Positions 44,465 through 54,618 of a DNA stretch of 64,000 nt are shown in pieces. The first letter of the stretch is position 1. Every line of letters begins with the position of its first letter. Below the pieces are notes generated by a model. That model had not been told where the DNA came from. It did not search any database and was given only the letters and a program-made list of their open reading frames with translations. Source of the DNA: DATBVX01 sp963724625 (GTDB lineage: Bacteria > Pseudomonadota > Gammaproteobacteria > Steroidobacterales > Steroidobacteraceae); the NCBI GenBank assembly GCA_963724625.1, contig CAVRVO010000013.1, positions 434,001 to 498,000 on the forward strand. The letters are read 5' to 3'. The translations under genes and the position numbers were made by a program.

Positions 44465-45835
44465 TTCCTGGAGCTCATGAGATAAAGAGTTCTCTCACTT
44501 CCAGGCACCGCCGCTTCTTCAATGATTTCGTAATAGAGAGAGAAAACGCTCTCGAAGTTCTCCTTGTTATAGAAATCGAACAGATGCCTGGCGTCACGTT
44601 TGCTTCGCAAGAGCTTTTCCGCCCACGAGTCAGACGGGTGGACGAACTCGATAATCAGATGTCTCGCCGTGGAGGTAAACGAATCCGCCAGCATTTCGAA
44701 ACTGCAATTGTTCGAGATGCAGAGATGATGTATCAGTGCCAACGACAAGATGCAGTCGGGAGCCAAATGCCTTACGCGCGTCTGAAGATCTCTGCGTTCG
44801 CTGTTTGCAAATCCCAGTCCCGGAGTTGGATTCGTGTAGTCGACGACCAGGGGAATGATTTTTGTCTCACCGCGTTCTCGGCACAGCCGATAATTCTTGT
44901 CGACGGCCACTGGATCAATGTCGGTGCACAGGATCCACTCGCAGAGGTGCTGAACCAATCTTGAAAAGTGCCCGTCGTTGCCGCCGATATCCCAAAGCTT
45001 CGTGACGCCAGTCTCTTTGACCCACTTGGTAACGGTTCTCTCCTTGAACTGAAATGCGTCGTCATCGTAGTTTGCCAAACTGTAATAATCGCCCCATTCG
45101 CTCTGCGCCCTGGGCCGCATTTTTTGTATGAAGCCCTTCAGGCTGTTCACGATATTTTTTTGGGTAGTCAGCGCCAGCCTGAGCCGTTTAGTGCTCTCGA
45201 ATCTTTCCTTGTGCTTGCGCAACGACTTGGCATGCATGTGGATGTTCGCCTTGACCTGGGGGTTCAAGTGCGTTCTTCGCGGCAGCATGGCGCTTGCCAC
45301 CTCCAGAGGCACGCCATCGAGAAACAGGGCTTGAAGTCGAATCAAATCAGTCGCGACGTATTTCATTAGCAGCAATGGCGCCAGAAAATGACGACAGAAT
45401 TGTCCGTATGCCGCCCAAGGAGCGCCATCCTGATAGAAATCAAAGGACAATGTATCTATGAAGAGAGGCTTGGCATCGACAAATTGCACGTTGAATGCCG
45501 TCGCGTCCTTGAGAACCATACCGTAGTTCAAGGCAGCGAGATGAACGCTCAGCGTCAGGAGAGCGGCGTCCTTCAGTTGCGAGAAACTCCATTCGTACGG
45601 ATACGATACAAAGGATAATTGGGCAGGTTCGATCACCTTTCGATCGGGCGCATCGTCAATCAATTTGTGTTCGACTAACGATGACGAATGAGACAAGTGA
45701 CGCGTACAAGCCGGATGTCATCAGCTTGTCGTATTGCGGAAAATACGTTGGATTTATTTGGCGCCGGACGACGCCATTCTCAACGAAAATGTGCCCCGAC
45801 GGATCTCGATATGATGACGGATCTCGACCACCCAC
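44461..45835 (-). CDS. NoeA-like SAM-dependent methyltransferase, frameshifted in this sequence
   Basis: The body reads FVSYPYEWSFSQLKDAALLT, VLKDATAFNVQFVDAKPLFI and a class I SAM site (LWDIGGNDGHFSRLVQHL, ILCTDIDPVAVD). Taken alone, the main frame starts at TTG 45696 and lacks the usual N-terminus. The missing part is in the next frame upstream: YRDPSGHIFVENGVVRRQI, YFPQYDKLMTSGLYASLV. Removing one base in the TT near 45690-45692 joins them and gives 457 residues from GTG 45835. Relatives occur in surface-polysaccharide and nodulation-factor loci. It is translationally coupled to the sulfatase-like gene. Confidence 0.8.
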
Positions 45836-45845
45836 TATCGAACCA

Positions 45846-46088
45846 TCAATCGGAGTCTATCGAGTGGTCAGCGGACCTACCCTCATTGGCAGCGGATGTA
45901 GAAGGGTGAGTTTTGCGCCTCGAAAGCAGAGATCGAGCGAAGGTCTTGAGATTTCCCCAAAACACCGCGATTACCGCCATCCCTCCGATGAAGGATTGAA
46001 TCAATAGGCTTCCGGTTCCGGGATCGAAATAGGCGAATGCCACGGTTGGTGACAAGGCTAGTGCTATCGCTACAGTTCCTTTGCGCAC
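45846..46088 (-). CDS. small membrane protein of glycan clusters
   Basis: 80 residues with a GTG start at 46088 and a strong GGAAGGAA site about 8 nt upstream. A signal peptide (TVAIALALSPTVAFA) is followed by YFDPGTGSLLIQSFIGGMAV, a motif of short proteins that accompany NoeA-like methyltransferases and sulfatase-like enzymes, then one membrane helix and a basic tail. It is the first gene of the three-gene operon, 10 bp before the methyltransferase. Confidence 0.75.
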   Translation of the reverse strand: MRKGTVAIALALSPTVAFAYFDPGTGSLLIQSFIGGMAVIAVFWGNLKTFARSLLSRRKTHPSTSAANEGRSADHSIDSD

Positions 46089-46520
46089 TGGATTCCTTCC
46101 CAACCGTATGAATACCGTAAGAATGCTAGTCTTCGACGGCCTTGAACGCAATTTAGTTTCATTGAAATGACATCATTAGTTCATTCAACTGACATCAAAC
46201 GGGGGCAACCTATTGAGTTTTTTGCTGATCGGGTCATCCGCAGGATGCTGGCACTTCACCGCAGCGGAGGCACCAGCGCTCCGAGTTATCGCATCGGAAA
46301 TGAGTGCGCACGCAGCTGCATCTAGCGCGACTCAGACTGGGGCGCTTTGGAAGCGCTGATCAGAGGGGGGATTCAGATAACTCTAAGGTCAATGCGCAAG
46401 ATGATCGAACTTCCTGCTGAAGGCTCCCTGGAGAGCTTGATCGTGTACTAGCGCTGCGCCAAGCCAGTCACACGGCAAACAAGGGAGAACAGTAGGGATT
46501 TCTTAGGGTCTCGTTTTAGA
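46089..46520. other. AT-richer intergenic stretch, no gene seen
   Basis: About 430 bp between the glycan operon and tRNA-Ala. No coding frame, RNA family or repeat with other parts of the window was recognised. The operon promoter should lie just right of 46088. Confidence 0.5.
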
Positions 46521-46596
<76 letters not shown>

Positions 46597-46730
46597 ACGC
46601 GAAAATGGGCGCGGGATTCTAGCATCGGCATCCCGGGGGTCAAAGCGCGAGAGGCGGCCCCACGCGTCCTCCGATCGCTAGCGCAGCACTTGGGGCTATC
46701 ATGCCCACCGGGAGACTCGAGGACGACCGC

Positions 46731-47204
46731 ATGAGCGTCGCAATTCGAAGCGCGCGTACCGCGGATCTCGACTTCATCGTCGACTGCAACGCCCGCCTCG
46801 CCCAGGAGACCGAAAGCAAGCAGCTCAGTGCGCGAGTGTTGCGCACGGGCGTGCAAAGCGCGCTGGACTCCGAACACAAGGGTCGCTACTTCATCGCTGA
46901 ACTGGAAGGCCAGCCTGTAGGTCAACTCTTGCTGACCCACGAATGGAGCGACTGGCGAAATGGCTTCTTCTGGTGGTTCCAATCGGTCTATGTGGTGCGC
47001 GAGGCGCGTCGTCATGGCGTGTTCGCGGCCCTTTATCGTCACGTCGAAGAGCTGGCGCGAAACAGCCCTGACGTGTGCGGTCTGCGTCTTTACGTCGAAC
47101 AACACAATCACAACGCGCAGCAGATCTATCAGCGGTCGGGGCTCACACGTACGGCGTACGAGGTCATGGAGCTCGAGTTCCACCGCCCGCAGGGAGGTGC
47201 CTGA
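46731..47204 (+). CDS. GNAT family N-acetyltransferase
   Basis: 157 residues from ATG 46731, with GAGGA upstream; an ATG at 46701 would add 10 residues. The fold is visible as VAIRSARTADLDFIVDCNA, YFIAELEGQPVGQLLLTHE and the acetyl-CoA site QSVYVVREARRHGVFAALY, ending with LRLYVEQHNHNAQQIYQRSG. The acceptor substrate is unknown. The stop overlaps the next gene's ATG by one base, so it is coupled to a peroxiredoxin. Confidence 0.9.
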   Translation: MSVAIRSARTADLDFIVDCNARLAQETESKQLSARVLRTGVQSALDSEHKGRYFIAELEGQPVGQLLLTHEWSDWRNGFFWWFQSVYVVREARRHGVFAALYRHVEELARNSPDVCGLRLYVEQHNHNAQQIYQRSGLTRTAYEVMELEFHRPQGGA

Positions 47205-47665
47205 TGCTTGCGCCCGGTAGTCGCGCGCCTGAATTCACGCTCCCTGATCAGGATGGGCGCGATCGGTCGCTGACTTCATTGCTGAGCGACGGATCTCTGA
47301 TCCTCTATTTCTATCCGGCCGATTTCACGCCCGGATGCACTGCGGAGGCCTGCTCGCTGCGCGATCTGCACACCGATATTCAGCGTGCCGGGCTGCGCGT
47401 GGTTGGTGTGAGCCCGCAGAGTGCGGAGAGTCACAAGCGTTTCGCGCAGAAATATGGCCTCAAGTTCACGTTGCTCGCCGATCCAGATAAGCACGTGATC
47501 AAGATGTACGACGTCGACGGGCCGCTCGGCATTGCCGTGCGGCGCGCCACCTACCTGATTGATCAAAGCCGCGTTGTGCAGGGCGCCGTGCTGGCAGACT
47601 TTCGGATCAGCCGCCATGAGGAATTCGTACGTAAGGCAGTGGAGCTGCGAAGAGCGGCGAGTTAG
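47204..47665 (+). CDS. bcp: thioredoxin-dependent peroxiredoxin, Bcp/PrxQ type
   Basis: 153 residues from ATG 47204. The peroxidatic Cys45 and nearby resolving Cys50 are in ADFTPGCTAEACSLRD, the five-residue spacing of PrxQ/BCP. Other conserved parts are LPDQDGRDRSLTSLLSDG and VVGVSPQSAESHKRFAQKYG. It reduces H2O2 and organic peroxides with thioredoxin. Confidence 0.93.
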   Translation: MLAPGSRAPEFTLPDQDGRDRSLTSLLSDGSLILYFYPADFTPGCTAEACSLRDLHTDIQRAGLRVVGVSPQSAESHKRFAQKYGLKFTLLADPDKHVIKMYDVDGPLGIAVRRATYLIDQSRVVQGAVLADFRISRHEEFVRKAVELRRAAS

Positions 47666-47727
47666 ATACTCGGTGTAACCTGAGATTACGACGTTATATT
47701 ACTGTTAGATAACACTTTTATATAGAG

Positions 47728-48288
47728 TCAGTAGGTCATCCTGAGGACGGATGGTCGTCCGAGCGTCGGCACGGTCACCACGTATATCGTGTCGTATTCG
47801 TCCTCCCCCATCGGTGGAATGCGCCCGTCGCGGCTCAGCCGTCGCACGATCTCCGGAACGGTGTTGCTGTGCCCCACGACCAGCACGTTGCGCCCGCGGT
47901 ATTCAGAACGGATCTGTCGCAGCAGGCCGGTGACATCTGCGGCCGGAACCGTCTTCACCGGTACTCCGAGGCGGGCGGCGAGCGGCTCCGCGGTGCGTTG
48001 AGCACGGCGCGTGTCACTCGCGAACACGGCGGCAATCCGAGCGCTCCCTACCTTGCTTCCGAACAGCCGCGCGAGCAGTTCGGCACGCTGCTCGCCCACC
48101 TGGCTGAGCGGCGGGTCACTGATGGTGCTCAGTTCTTTCTCGGCATGACGTACGACGACCACCGTGGTCGTTGTCATGGACAACACGAACCAGGCGGCGA
48201 GGCCCACGACCAACAACCCTGCAAGCGCGGCAAGCCACAGGGGCGTCAGCAGCGGACGGCGGCGGAGCTCGGTGTGCTCCTTTTTCAT
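47728..48288 (-). CDS. membrane-anchored histidine phosphatase family protein
   Basis: 186 residues. One N-terminal helix (PLWLAALAGLLVVGLAAWFV) is followed by a phosphoglycerate-mutase-like domain with catalytic VVVVRHAEKE (Arg47-His48) and the second histidine in LVVGHSNTVPEIV. The orientation suggests a periplasmic phosphatase of SixA/Ais type; the substrate is unknown. It is divergent from marR. Confidence 0.88.
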   Translation of the reverse strand: MKKEHTELRRRPLLTPLWLAALAGLLVVGLAAWFVLSMTTTTVVVVRHAEKELSTISDPPLSQVGEQRAELLARLFGSKVGSARIAAVFASDTRRAQRTAEPLAARLGVPVKTVPAADVTGLLRQIRSEYRGRNVLVVGHSNTVPEIVRRLSRDGRIPPMGEDEYDTIYVVTVPTLGRPSVLRMTY

Positions 48289-48370
48289 CAGCAGCTATCA
48301 GCCTTTAGCGAGGAGGCCCAAGTCTGATCCGGGCCGCATTCTGACACCGCGGACCCGGAAAGGGCAGCGG

Positions 48371-48390
48371 TGCCGGATTGCAATCCGGCA
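48371..48390. promoter_or_regulatory. 20-bp perfect palindrome overlapping the marR -35 region
   Basis: TGCCGGATTGCAATCCGGCA is identical to its reverse complement. It covers the -35 element and is a candidate second operator, or a site for another regulator of the divergent promoter region. Confidence 0.6.
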
Positions 48391-48405
48391 TCAAATCCAT
48401 ATAAT
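48378..48405 (+). promoter_or_regulatory. sigma70 promoter of the marR-emrA-emrB operon
   Basis: -35 TTGCAA (48378-48383), a 16-bp spacer and a consensus -10 TATAAT (48400-48405) lie about 35 bp before the marR ATG. Confidence 0.75.
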
Positions 48406-48421
48406 AAGCATTGCTTATTAT
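48401..48421. promoter_or_regulatory. MarR-type operator, perfect 10-bp inverted repeat
   Basis: ATAATAAGCA-T-TGCTTATTAT, a perfect inverted repeat, overlaps the -10 box and the expected start site. Binding by the encoded MarR protein would block transcription, so the operon is probably autorepressed. Confidence 0.8.
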
Positions 48422-48439
48422 CAGTGGAGCGTAGTACTT

Positions 48440-48922
48440 ATGCAGTCCCGCCCCCGCCTCGGCTACCTGGTCCACGACGTGGCGCGTTTGTTTCGGGCCG
48501 AGTTCGCGGTTCGTGCGCTCAAGCATCGCATGACCCAGACGCACATGCGCACCATCGCCTATCTCGGTCGCATGGAAGGCTGCAGCCAGCGCGAGCTGGC
48601 CGAAGTGATCGAAGTTCGACCCATCACGCTGGGTCGACAGGTCGATCTGCTAGAGGCCTCGGGCCTCATCGAGCGGCGGCCCGATCCCGTCGATCGACGT
48701 GCGGTGTGCCTGTACCTGACACCACGCTCGCGCGCCCGCCTCGAACAGCTCCATGAGATCGGCGACGGGATCTACGATCGCGCGATGCGCAATCTCTCCA
48801 AGGCTGAACGCGACACACTGCTACGCCTGCTGGAAACGGTCCGCGAGACTCTTGCACAGGACCGCGCCCAGGATCGAGATGAAGGCGCGCGTTCCGGGGC
48901 GGTGTCCCATCATGGCCACTGA
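48440..48922 (+). CDS. MarR family transcriptional repressor
   Basis: 160 residues from ATG 48440. The winged helix is seen in RTIAYLGRMEGCSQRELAEV, RPITLGRQVDLLEASGLIER and the wing RPDPVDRRAVCLYLT. It probably represses its own operon, which encodes an EmrAB-type pump, and is released by toxic ligands. It overlaps emrA by 11 bp. Confidence 0.93.
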   Translation: MQSRPRLGYLVHDVARLFRAEFAVRALKHRMTQTHMRTIAYLGRMEGCSQRELAEVIEVRPITLGRQVDLLEASGLIERRPDPVDRRAVCLYLTPRSRARLEQLHEIGDGIYDRAMRNLSKAERDTLLRLLETVRETLAQDRAQDRDEGARSGAVSHHGH

Positions 48923-49979
48923 GACCACGTCCGCCGCACCACGTCGTAGCCTCTGGCGCCCGCTTCTCCTGTGGGTCGCCCCAGCGGTGCTGATCGCCGT
49001 TGCCCTGGTCTTCTGGTACTTCGGCCGTGGCTATGCCAGCACCGACAACGCCTACGTCAAGGCTGACAGAACCACCGTAGCGGCCGAGGTCGACGGCACC
49101 GTCAAGCACGTCCCCGTCAAGGAAAACGCCCATGTCGCCGCGGGTGATGTACTGATCGAGCTCGACGATGAGCAACTGCGCTATGCGGTTCAAAGCGCGA
49201 AGGCGCGCGTCGATGCCGTCAAGGCTCAGATCGCAGGTCTCAAAGCACAGTACGCCGAGAAGGGCACCGAACTCGCCGTGGCGCAACGCTCGGCGGACTT
49301 CGCCAAGCGCGAGCAGACACGCCAGCAGGAGCTTGCCGCGAAACATCTCGTCGCACTGTCGAAACTCGACGACGCCGATCAGGCAACTCAGGTTGCCGTC
49401 GGCCAGGTCCAGGTCACGGAGCGCGATCTCGCGGCCATTGCAGCCCGGCTTGGTGGCGATCCGAAACGCTCCGTCGACTCGCATCCGGATGTCGAAGCCG
49501 CGGTGGCGGAATTGCAGCACGCCGAGCTCAATCTGCGCCGGGCGCGCATCCTGGCGCCGCGTACCGGCATTGTCAGTCACTTGCCCCAGGTCGGCGACCA
49601 TCTCACGGCCGGTGGCCCTGCCCTCGCCATCGTTTCCGACCAGGGCATGTGGATCGAAGCGAATTTCAAGGAAACCGACCTTGCGCATGTGCGTAAGGGT
49701 CAGGCTGTGCGGATCGAGATCGATACCTATGGGCGGCGCAAGTGGTCCGGCCGCGTCGAAAGCATCGCGCAGGCGACCGGTGCGGAATTCGCGATCCTTC
49801 CACCGCAGAATGCCAGCGGCAATTGGGTCAAGGTCGTGCAACGTATTCCGGTTCGGATTGCCGTTCTCACCACGGCCGAAGATCCACCCCTGCGGGCGGG
49901 CATGAGCGCGACCGTCCGAGTCGATACCAACAGCGAACCCGATCAGGCCGTAGCCCGCACTGCCCTGGCCGCGCCATGA
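48912..49979 (+). CDS. emrA: EmrA-type HlyD family efflux adaptor
   Basis: 355 residues from ATG 48912. One N-terminal helix (LLLWVAPAVLIAVALVFWYF) is followed by the beta-barrel/lipoyl start YASTDNAYVKADRTTVAAEV, a coiled-coil hairpin (about residues 90-190) and the lipoyl return LRRARILAPRTGIVSHLPQV. It is the periplasmic adaptor linking EmrB to an outer-membrane channel. The stop overlaps the emrB start (ATGA). No TolC gene follows. Confidence 0.93.
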   Translation: MATETTSAAPRRSLWRPLLLWVAPAVLIAVALVFWYFGRGYASTDNAYVKADRTTVAAEVDGTVKHVPVKENAHVAAGDVLIELDDEQLRYAVQSAKARVDAVKAQIAGLKAQYAEKGTELAVAQRSADFAKREQTRQQELAAKHLVALSKLDDADQATQVAVGQVQVTERDLAAIAARLGGDPKRSVDSHPDVEAAVAELQHAELNLRRARILAPRTGIVSHLPQVGDHLTAGGPALAIVSDQGMWIEANFKETDLAHVRKGQAVRIEIDTYGRRKWSGRVESIAQATGAEFAILPPQNASGNWVKVVQRIPVRIAVLTTAEDPPLRAGMSATVRVDTNSEPDQAVARTALAAP

Positions 49980-51500
49980 CCAGGGATGGTCGCGTCAACC
50001 GCGGCCTCGTCGTCGCCTCGACCATGTTGGCGACGATGCTCTACGCAATCGACACCACGATCGCGAATGTGGCGCTCCCCCACATCCAGGGGAGCCTGCA
50101 GGCTTCGCCCGACCAGGTTCTCTGGGTCCTGACCTCCTACATCGTCACGAGCGCGATCGCTACACCACTGGTTGGTTTCATCGCATTGCGGATCGGCGAG
50201 CGACCGGTTCTGTTGATGAGTGTCGCCGGGTTCACCCTTGCCTCGATGCTCTGTGGTATCGCCACATCGCTTCCGGAGCTCGTGATCTTTCGCGCGATCC
50301 AGGGCGCTTGTGGCGCTGCTCTGATCCCGCTGTCGCAATCGTCGCTGCTGAGCGTGTTTCCGCGCGAGAAGCATGGCACCGCGCTTGCCATCTGGGGCGT
50401 CGGTGTGATGGTGGGACCGGTGATTGGGCCGACGCTCGGTGGCTGGCTCACCGAGGCGCTCAATTGGCGCTGGGTGTTCTACATCAATGTGCCGGTCGGT
50501 GCGCTGGCGTGGCTCGGGCTTGACTGCATCCCTGCCACAGGGCGCGAGGTCCAAGGATCGCGTCTTCGATCTGAAAGGGTTCGTGATGCTCGCACTCGCC
50601 ATCGGCCTGGCACAGCTCGCTCTCGACCGTGGCAACAGTCTCGGCTGGCTCGACTCGACGGAGATCGTCGCCGAGCTGGTTCTTGCCGGCGTTCTCTTCT
50701 ACATGTTCTTGGTACACACCCTGACTACTGCGCATCCCTTCTTCGAACGCGGGTTGTTCCGGGATCGCAACCTGGTCGCGGGTCTCATCACGCCCTTCGT
50801 CGTATTTCCGCTCATCATGGTCCCGGGAGCACTCCTGCCCGTTTTCATGCAGCAGCTGCAGGACCACACCGCTTCCACGGCCGGGCTCGTCATGGCACCG
50901 CGCGGCATCGGCATGGCCATCGCGATGTTGAGCGGCGGCCGTCTCATTTCGCGCGTGGATTCGCGCCTGCTGGCAGCCATCGGCCTGGGCATCGTGCTGG
51001 CTTCGTGCATTCCTCTCGTGCACATCACGACCGATACGACTTCTGCCACCATCGCGGCCGTCACATTCTTCCAGGGCGTCGGCATGGGGTTGACGTTCCT
51101 GTGCATCAACGCAGCCGCCTACGCTACGTTGCCGGCCGAACTGCGCACCGAGGGCGCCGTGCTCGTGACGTTGGGGCGAACGCTGAGCGGCGCGATCGGT
51201 ATTTCCATTGCCGGGACGCTGCTCACGCACTCGATCGCTGCGAATCAATCGCGATTGGTCGAATACTTCTCGGTGTTCGACACGGATCGCTGGGCCAGCG
51301 CCGTACAAATGCTCGGTAATCGCGCTGACGCGTTGCTGGCCATGCAGGTCCAGCAACAGGCCACAGTCATCGGCTATGAGAATGTATTTGCCGTGATCAG
51401 CGGCCTGGCCCTCTTCGCGCTGCCATTGCTGCTGCTCTTCAAGCTCCCGAAGCGCCCGAAGGCCGCCGTGGATCCCGCCAGCGCCGAAGCCCTGCACTGA
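49976..51500 (+). CDS. emrB: EmrB/QacA family (DHA2) drug efflux transporter, frameshifted in this sequence
   Basis: 14-helix MFS proton antiporter. The first frame from ATG 49976 reads STMLATMLYAIDTTIANVAL and GVMVGPVIGPTLGGWLTEAL through INVPVGALAWLGL. It leaves frame at CCC 50530-50532, and the other frame continues KDRVFDLKGFVMLALAIGLA to the stop at 51500. Dropping one C gives LDCILPQGARSKDRVFDLKG and 507 residues, the EmrB length. It works with the upstream EmrA. Confidence 0.9.
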
Positions 51501-52538
51501 TTTGAGCCGGCGACCATCGTGCGGGTTGTATTCGAACGAATGAAGTTGTGGGTTGGGGTTTGCGAGGAGCGCAGAACGATCCTGACCGCGCAGGTAGCTG
51601 TCAAAAAATGCCAGGCTGTAACTGGTGATCCAGCGTGCGCTGCCGCTCTGGACCGCACCCGTCGTGCTCTTGCCGAGCGAGATGAGATTCGTCCACTCGA
51701 AATGCGACGCAGCGTTGAGAACCAGGAAATACTTCGGCGCCTGCAGCCTCTCGTAAACCGCGGGCAGGAACGGCGTGATGCCCCAATCGAGTGTGCCACC
51801 CTGGAGCATCACTGGGACTTGGACCCCACCGAGTGCAGGACCATCGATATAGGGCAGCGCATAGGGCGATAGAAGCAGCGCCGCACGAATACGTGAGTCC
51901 CGCCATGCCGGCCTCGCTCCCGCCATGCCCAGCGCTACGTAGCCGCCGAGTGAATGACCCGCGATTCCGATGGCGTGTTCATCGACGTGATCGCGCAGAA
52001 AAGCTGCGGAATCGGTACCTCCCAGCAGGTGATCGATGAGCGCGCTGAGATCCTCCTTGCGATCGAGGTACTTGTTGTCGTCCCAGCTCCTTGCATCGAT
52101 GAAGTTCGGTATCACGATGGGCTCGCTTCCGGTACCCGCGTCGGCGTGATTGGGAGCGGCAACGATGTAACCCATGCGGGCGAGATTTTCAGTGAGAAAA
52201 ATGATCTGATCGCCCGCGCCCAGAAAGCCATGTGAAAAAACAATGAGAGGAAAACGGCCTGGCGCGATCGTGCCGTCCGGCGCGGCAACGCCGAGCTGAC
52301 CTTTGTAGTCGAAGCGGTCCTCCGGATCCGCCGTCGGGTACCACAGGAAGTAATCGCGGGTACGAGCGGGGTTGCTCCCAACTGTGTATGTGAACTGAAG
52401 CTTCCGATAACCAACCGACATCGGCGTCGTTGCGGATGACCCTCCGGTCCCGCGGTCGTCTTGAGGACCCTCAGCGAGTGAGGTCGCGCCGGCGACGAGC
52501 GAGAGGAACATGAAAGTGCTGATTGCGATCCGCTTCAT
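51501..52538 (-). CDS. exported alpha/beta hydrolase (chlorophyllase/PAF-acetylhydrolase-like), 3' end uncertain
   Basis: Start ATG 52538, signal peptide MKRIAISTFMFLSLVAGATS. Hydrolase features are LIVFSHGFLGAGDQIIF, the nucleophile elbow IGIAGHSLGGYVALG, and a late His in VLNAASHFEWTNLI. Similarity ends around FEYNPHDGRR near 51510, but no stop occurs there: the frame remains open antisense to emrB down to 50484, which would give an implausible 684 residues. I give the supported part only. The missing stop may be another sequence error or a genuine overlong tail. Confidence 0.75.
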
Positions 52539-52589
52539 CTCAGCTACGCTAGGTTACGGTCGGAGAATTAACAAATCCTGAACCCAGGC

Positions 52590-54618
52590 ATGTATCGCCC
52601 CCGAAACGCCACTATCACCACCCTGCTGAGCCTCGTTCTCTCGCTCGCTCTCGCGCAGCACAGCGCGGCACAGCAACTCGTTCTCACTCCATTCAAGCCC
52701 GGCGGCATCTACGCTCTCGGTGAAAAGGCGGGCTGGAACGTCACGTTGCCTGCTGGCGCCGTGGCAGCTGCGGAATACTCCTACACGATCAGGAAAAACA
52801 ATTTCGACCTGATCAAGAGCGGCAAGCTCGATCTCTCACAGCCCGCGGCCATCGAAGTCACTCTCCATGAGCCGGCGATGCTCTACGTCGAGGTGAGATC
52901 GAGCGATCCCACTGCCAGGGTGCATCTGGTCGGAGCAGCGATCGCGCCGGAGAGACTTCAGCCGTCCGTACCTCGCCCGCGCGACTTCGATCAGTTCTGG
53001 GCTGACAAGATCCGCATGCTGGAGAAGGTCTCGCCGAACCCCGTGCTTGCGCCGGGAGCGAGTGACAAGCCCAACGTCGACTACTTCACGCTGCAGATGG
53101 ATCACATCAACGGCAAGCACATCTATGGCCAGGTCGCCAAGCCCAGCACTGCGGGCAAGTTTCCCGGCCTGGTGATCTTTCAGTGGGCGAGCCCGCCCTA
53201 CCCTTTGCAGAAGGAATGGGTCACGGCCCGCGCGGCGGAAGGTTGGCTGGCGGTGAACATCGAACCGCACGATGTGCTGCCGGATCAGCCGACAGGCGTA
53301 CTACGACGCGCTACCGCAGGAGCTGAAGCAGTATCAGGCGATCGGCCGCGACGATCGTGATCAGAGCTACTTTCTGCAGATGTATCTCGCCGACTACCGC
53401 GCCGTGGAGTATCTCGCGAGCCGACCGGATTGGGACGGCAAGACGCTCGTCGCCACCGGGATCAGCATGGGTGGCCAGCAGAGCCTGTGCGTCGCGGCTC
53501 TGAACTCCAAGGTGACCGGCGTCGTCGTGCATGTGCCGGCCGGCGCGGATTCCAATGGCCCCTTGCACGGGCGCGCATCCGGATTTCCCAACTGGCCCGC
53601 CGACGATCCGAAAGCGATGCGGACCGGGCTCTACTTCGACACGGTGAATTGCGCACCGCGCATTCACGTTCCAGCGCTGGTATCGATGGGATTTCTCGAC
53701 ACGGTGACGCCGCCAGTCGGCATCTGGACCGCGTTCAACCAGATCCCAGGTCCGAAAGAGGCCGTGCCGCTGGACGAAGCCGCGCATAACCACCAATCCA
53801 CGCCCGAGCAGCAGGCTCCGTACCTCATGCGCTCGGCGGAGTGGATGCGGACATTGCTCGCCGGCGGCAACGTCATCGAGCCCGCCGATGTGGCCAGCCC
53901 TCGCGTCGATCGGAACTTTCGACTCGCGCATGAGCTGCTCATGAAGAAGAAGGAACAAGGCCGGATCGATATCTACTTTCTCGGCGATTCCATAACGCGT
54001 CGCTGGGGTGCGGGTGAAGAGAAATACAAGGAGCTACTCGCGAACTGGAATCAGAATTTGTTCGGCTGGAACGCTGCGAATTTCGGCTTGGGCGGAGACA
54101 AGACACAAAACGTCCTGTGGCGGCTCGAGCAGGGCGAGCTCGATGGCGTACATCCGAAGATCATCGTCCTGCTGGTGGGCACCAACAACGTCGGCCGGAT
54201 CACGCCAATCGGAACCGATCAGGCACGCGTCGACGACATCACGCGCGGCGTCAAGGCGATTATCGACCTGTGCCGTGAGAAGGCGCCCGATGCAACGCTC
54301 ATCGTGATGGGCATCCTGCCGCGCAACGACAACATCGCCGTGATGCCGACGATCGATCGCATCAACGCCAATCTCGCCAGGCTCGCCAACGGCCGCACGA
54401 TTCGCTATCTCAATATCAACGATCAGCTCGCCGACGCGAACGATCGCCTGTTCGCCGGCATGACCGACCCCGATCAGCTTCATCTGACCACGAAGGGTTA
54501 TCAGGTCTGGGCGGAGGCGTTAAAGCCGCTCTTCACCGAGCTGCTTGGGCCTCCTGCGAGCGTTGATCATGGGCCGCCGCTGACGGGCGATCCGAGCGCG
54601 ACTGCGCTGGCGCACTGA
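52590..54618 (+). CDS. two-domain esterase: acetyl-xylan-esterase (AXE1) domain plus SGNH/GDSL hydrolase; frameshifted in this sequence
   Basis: The signal peptide is at residues 1-25. The AXE1-type part has FPGLVIFQWASPPYPLQKEW, then after the shift YRAVEYLASRPDWDGKTLVA and the nucleophile ATGISMGGQQSLCVAAL. The SGNH part has block I IDIYFLGDSITRRWG, block II NAANFGLGGDKTQNVLWRL, block III VLLVGTNNVG and block V DPDQLHLTTKGYQ. Dropping one G of the GG at 53295-53296 joins LPDQPT to AYYDALPQELKQY and gives 675 residues. It is likely a secreted deacetylase for plant polysaccharide; the linked activities are inferred. Confidence 0.85.

Noticed and set aside
44461..45696. TTG 45696 as the true start of the NoeA-like methyltransferase
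   Set aside because: It omits a conserved N-terminal segment that is plainly encoded just upstream in the next frame.
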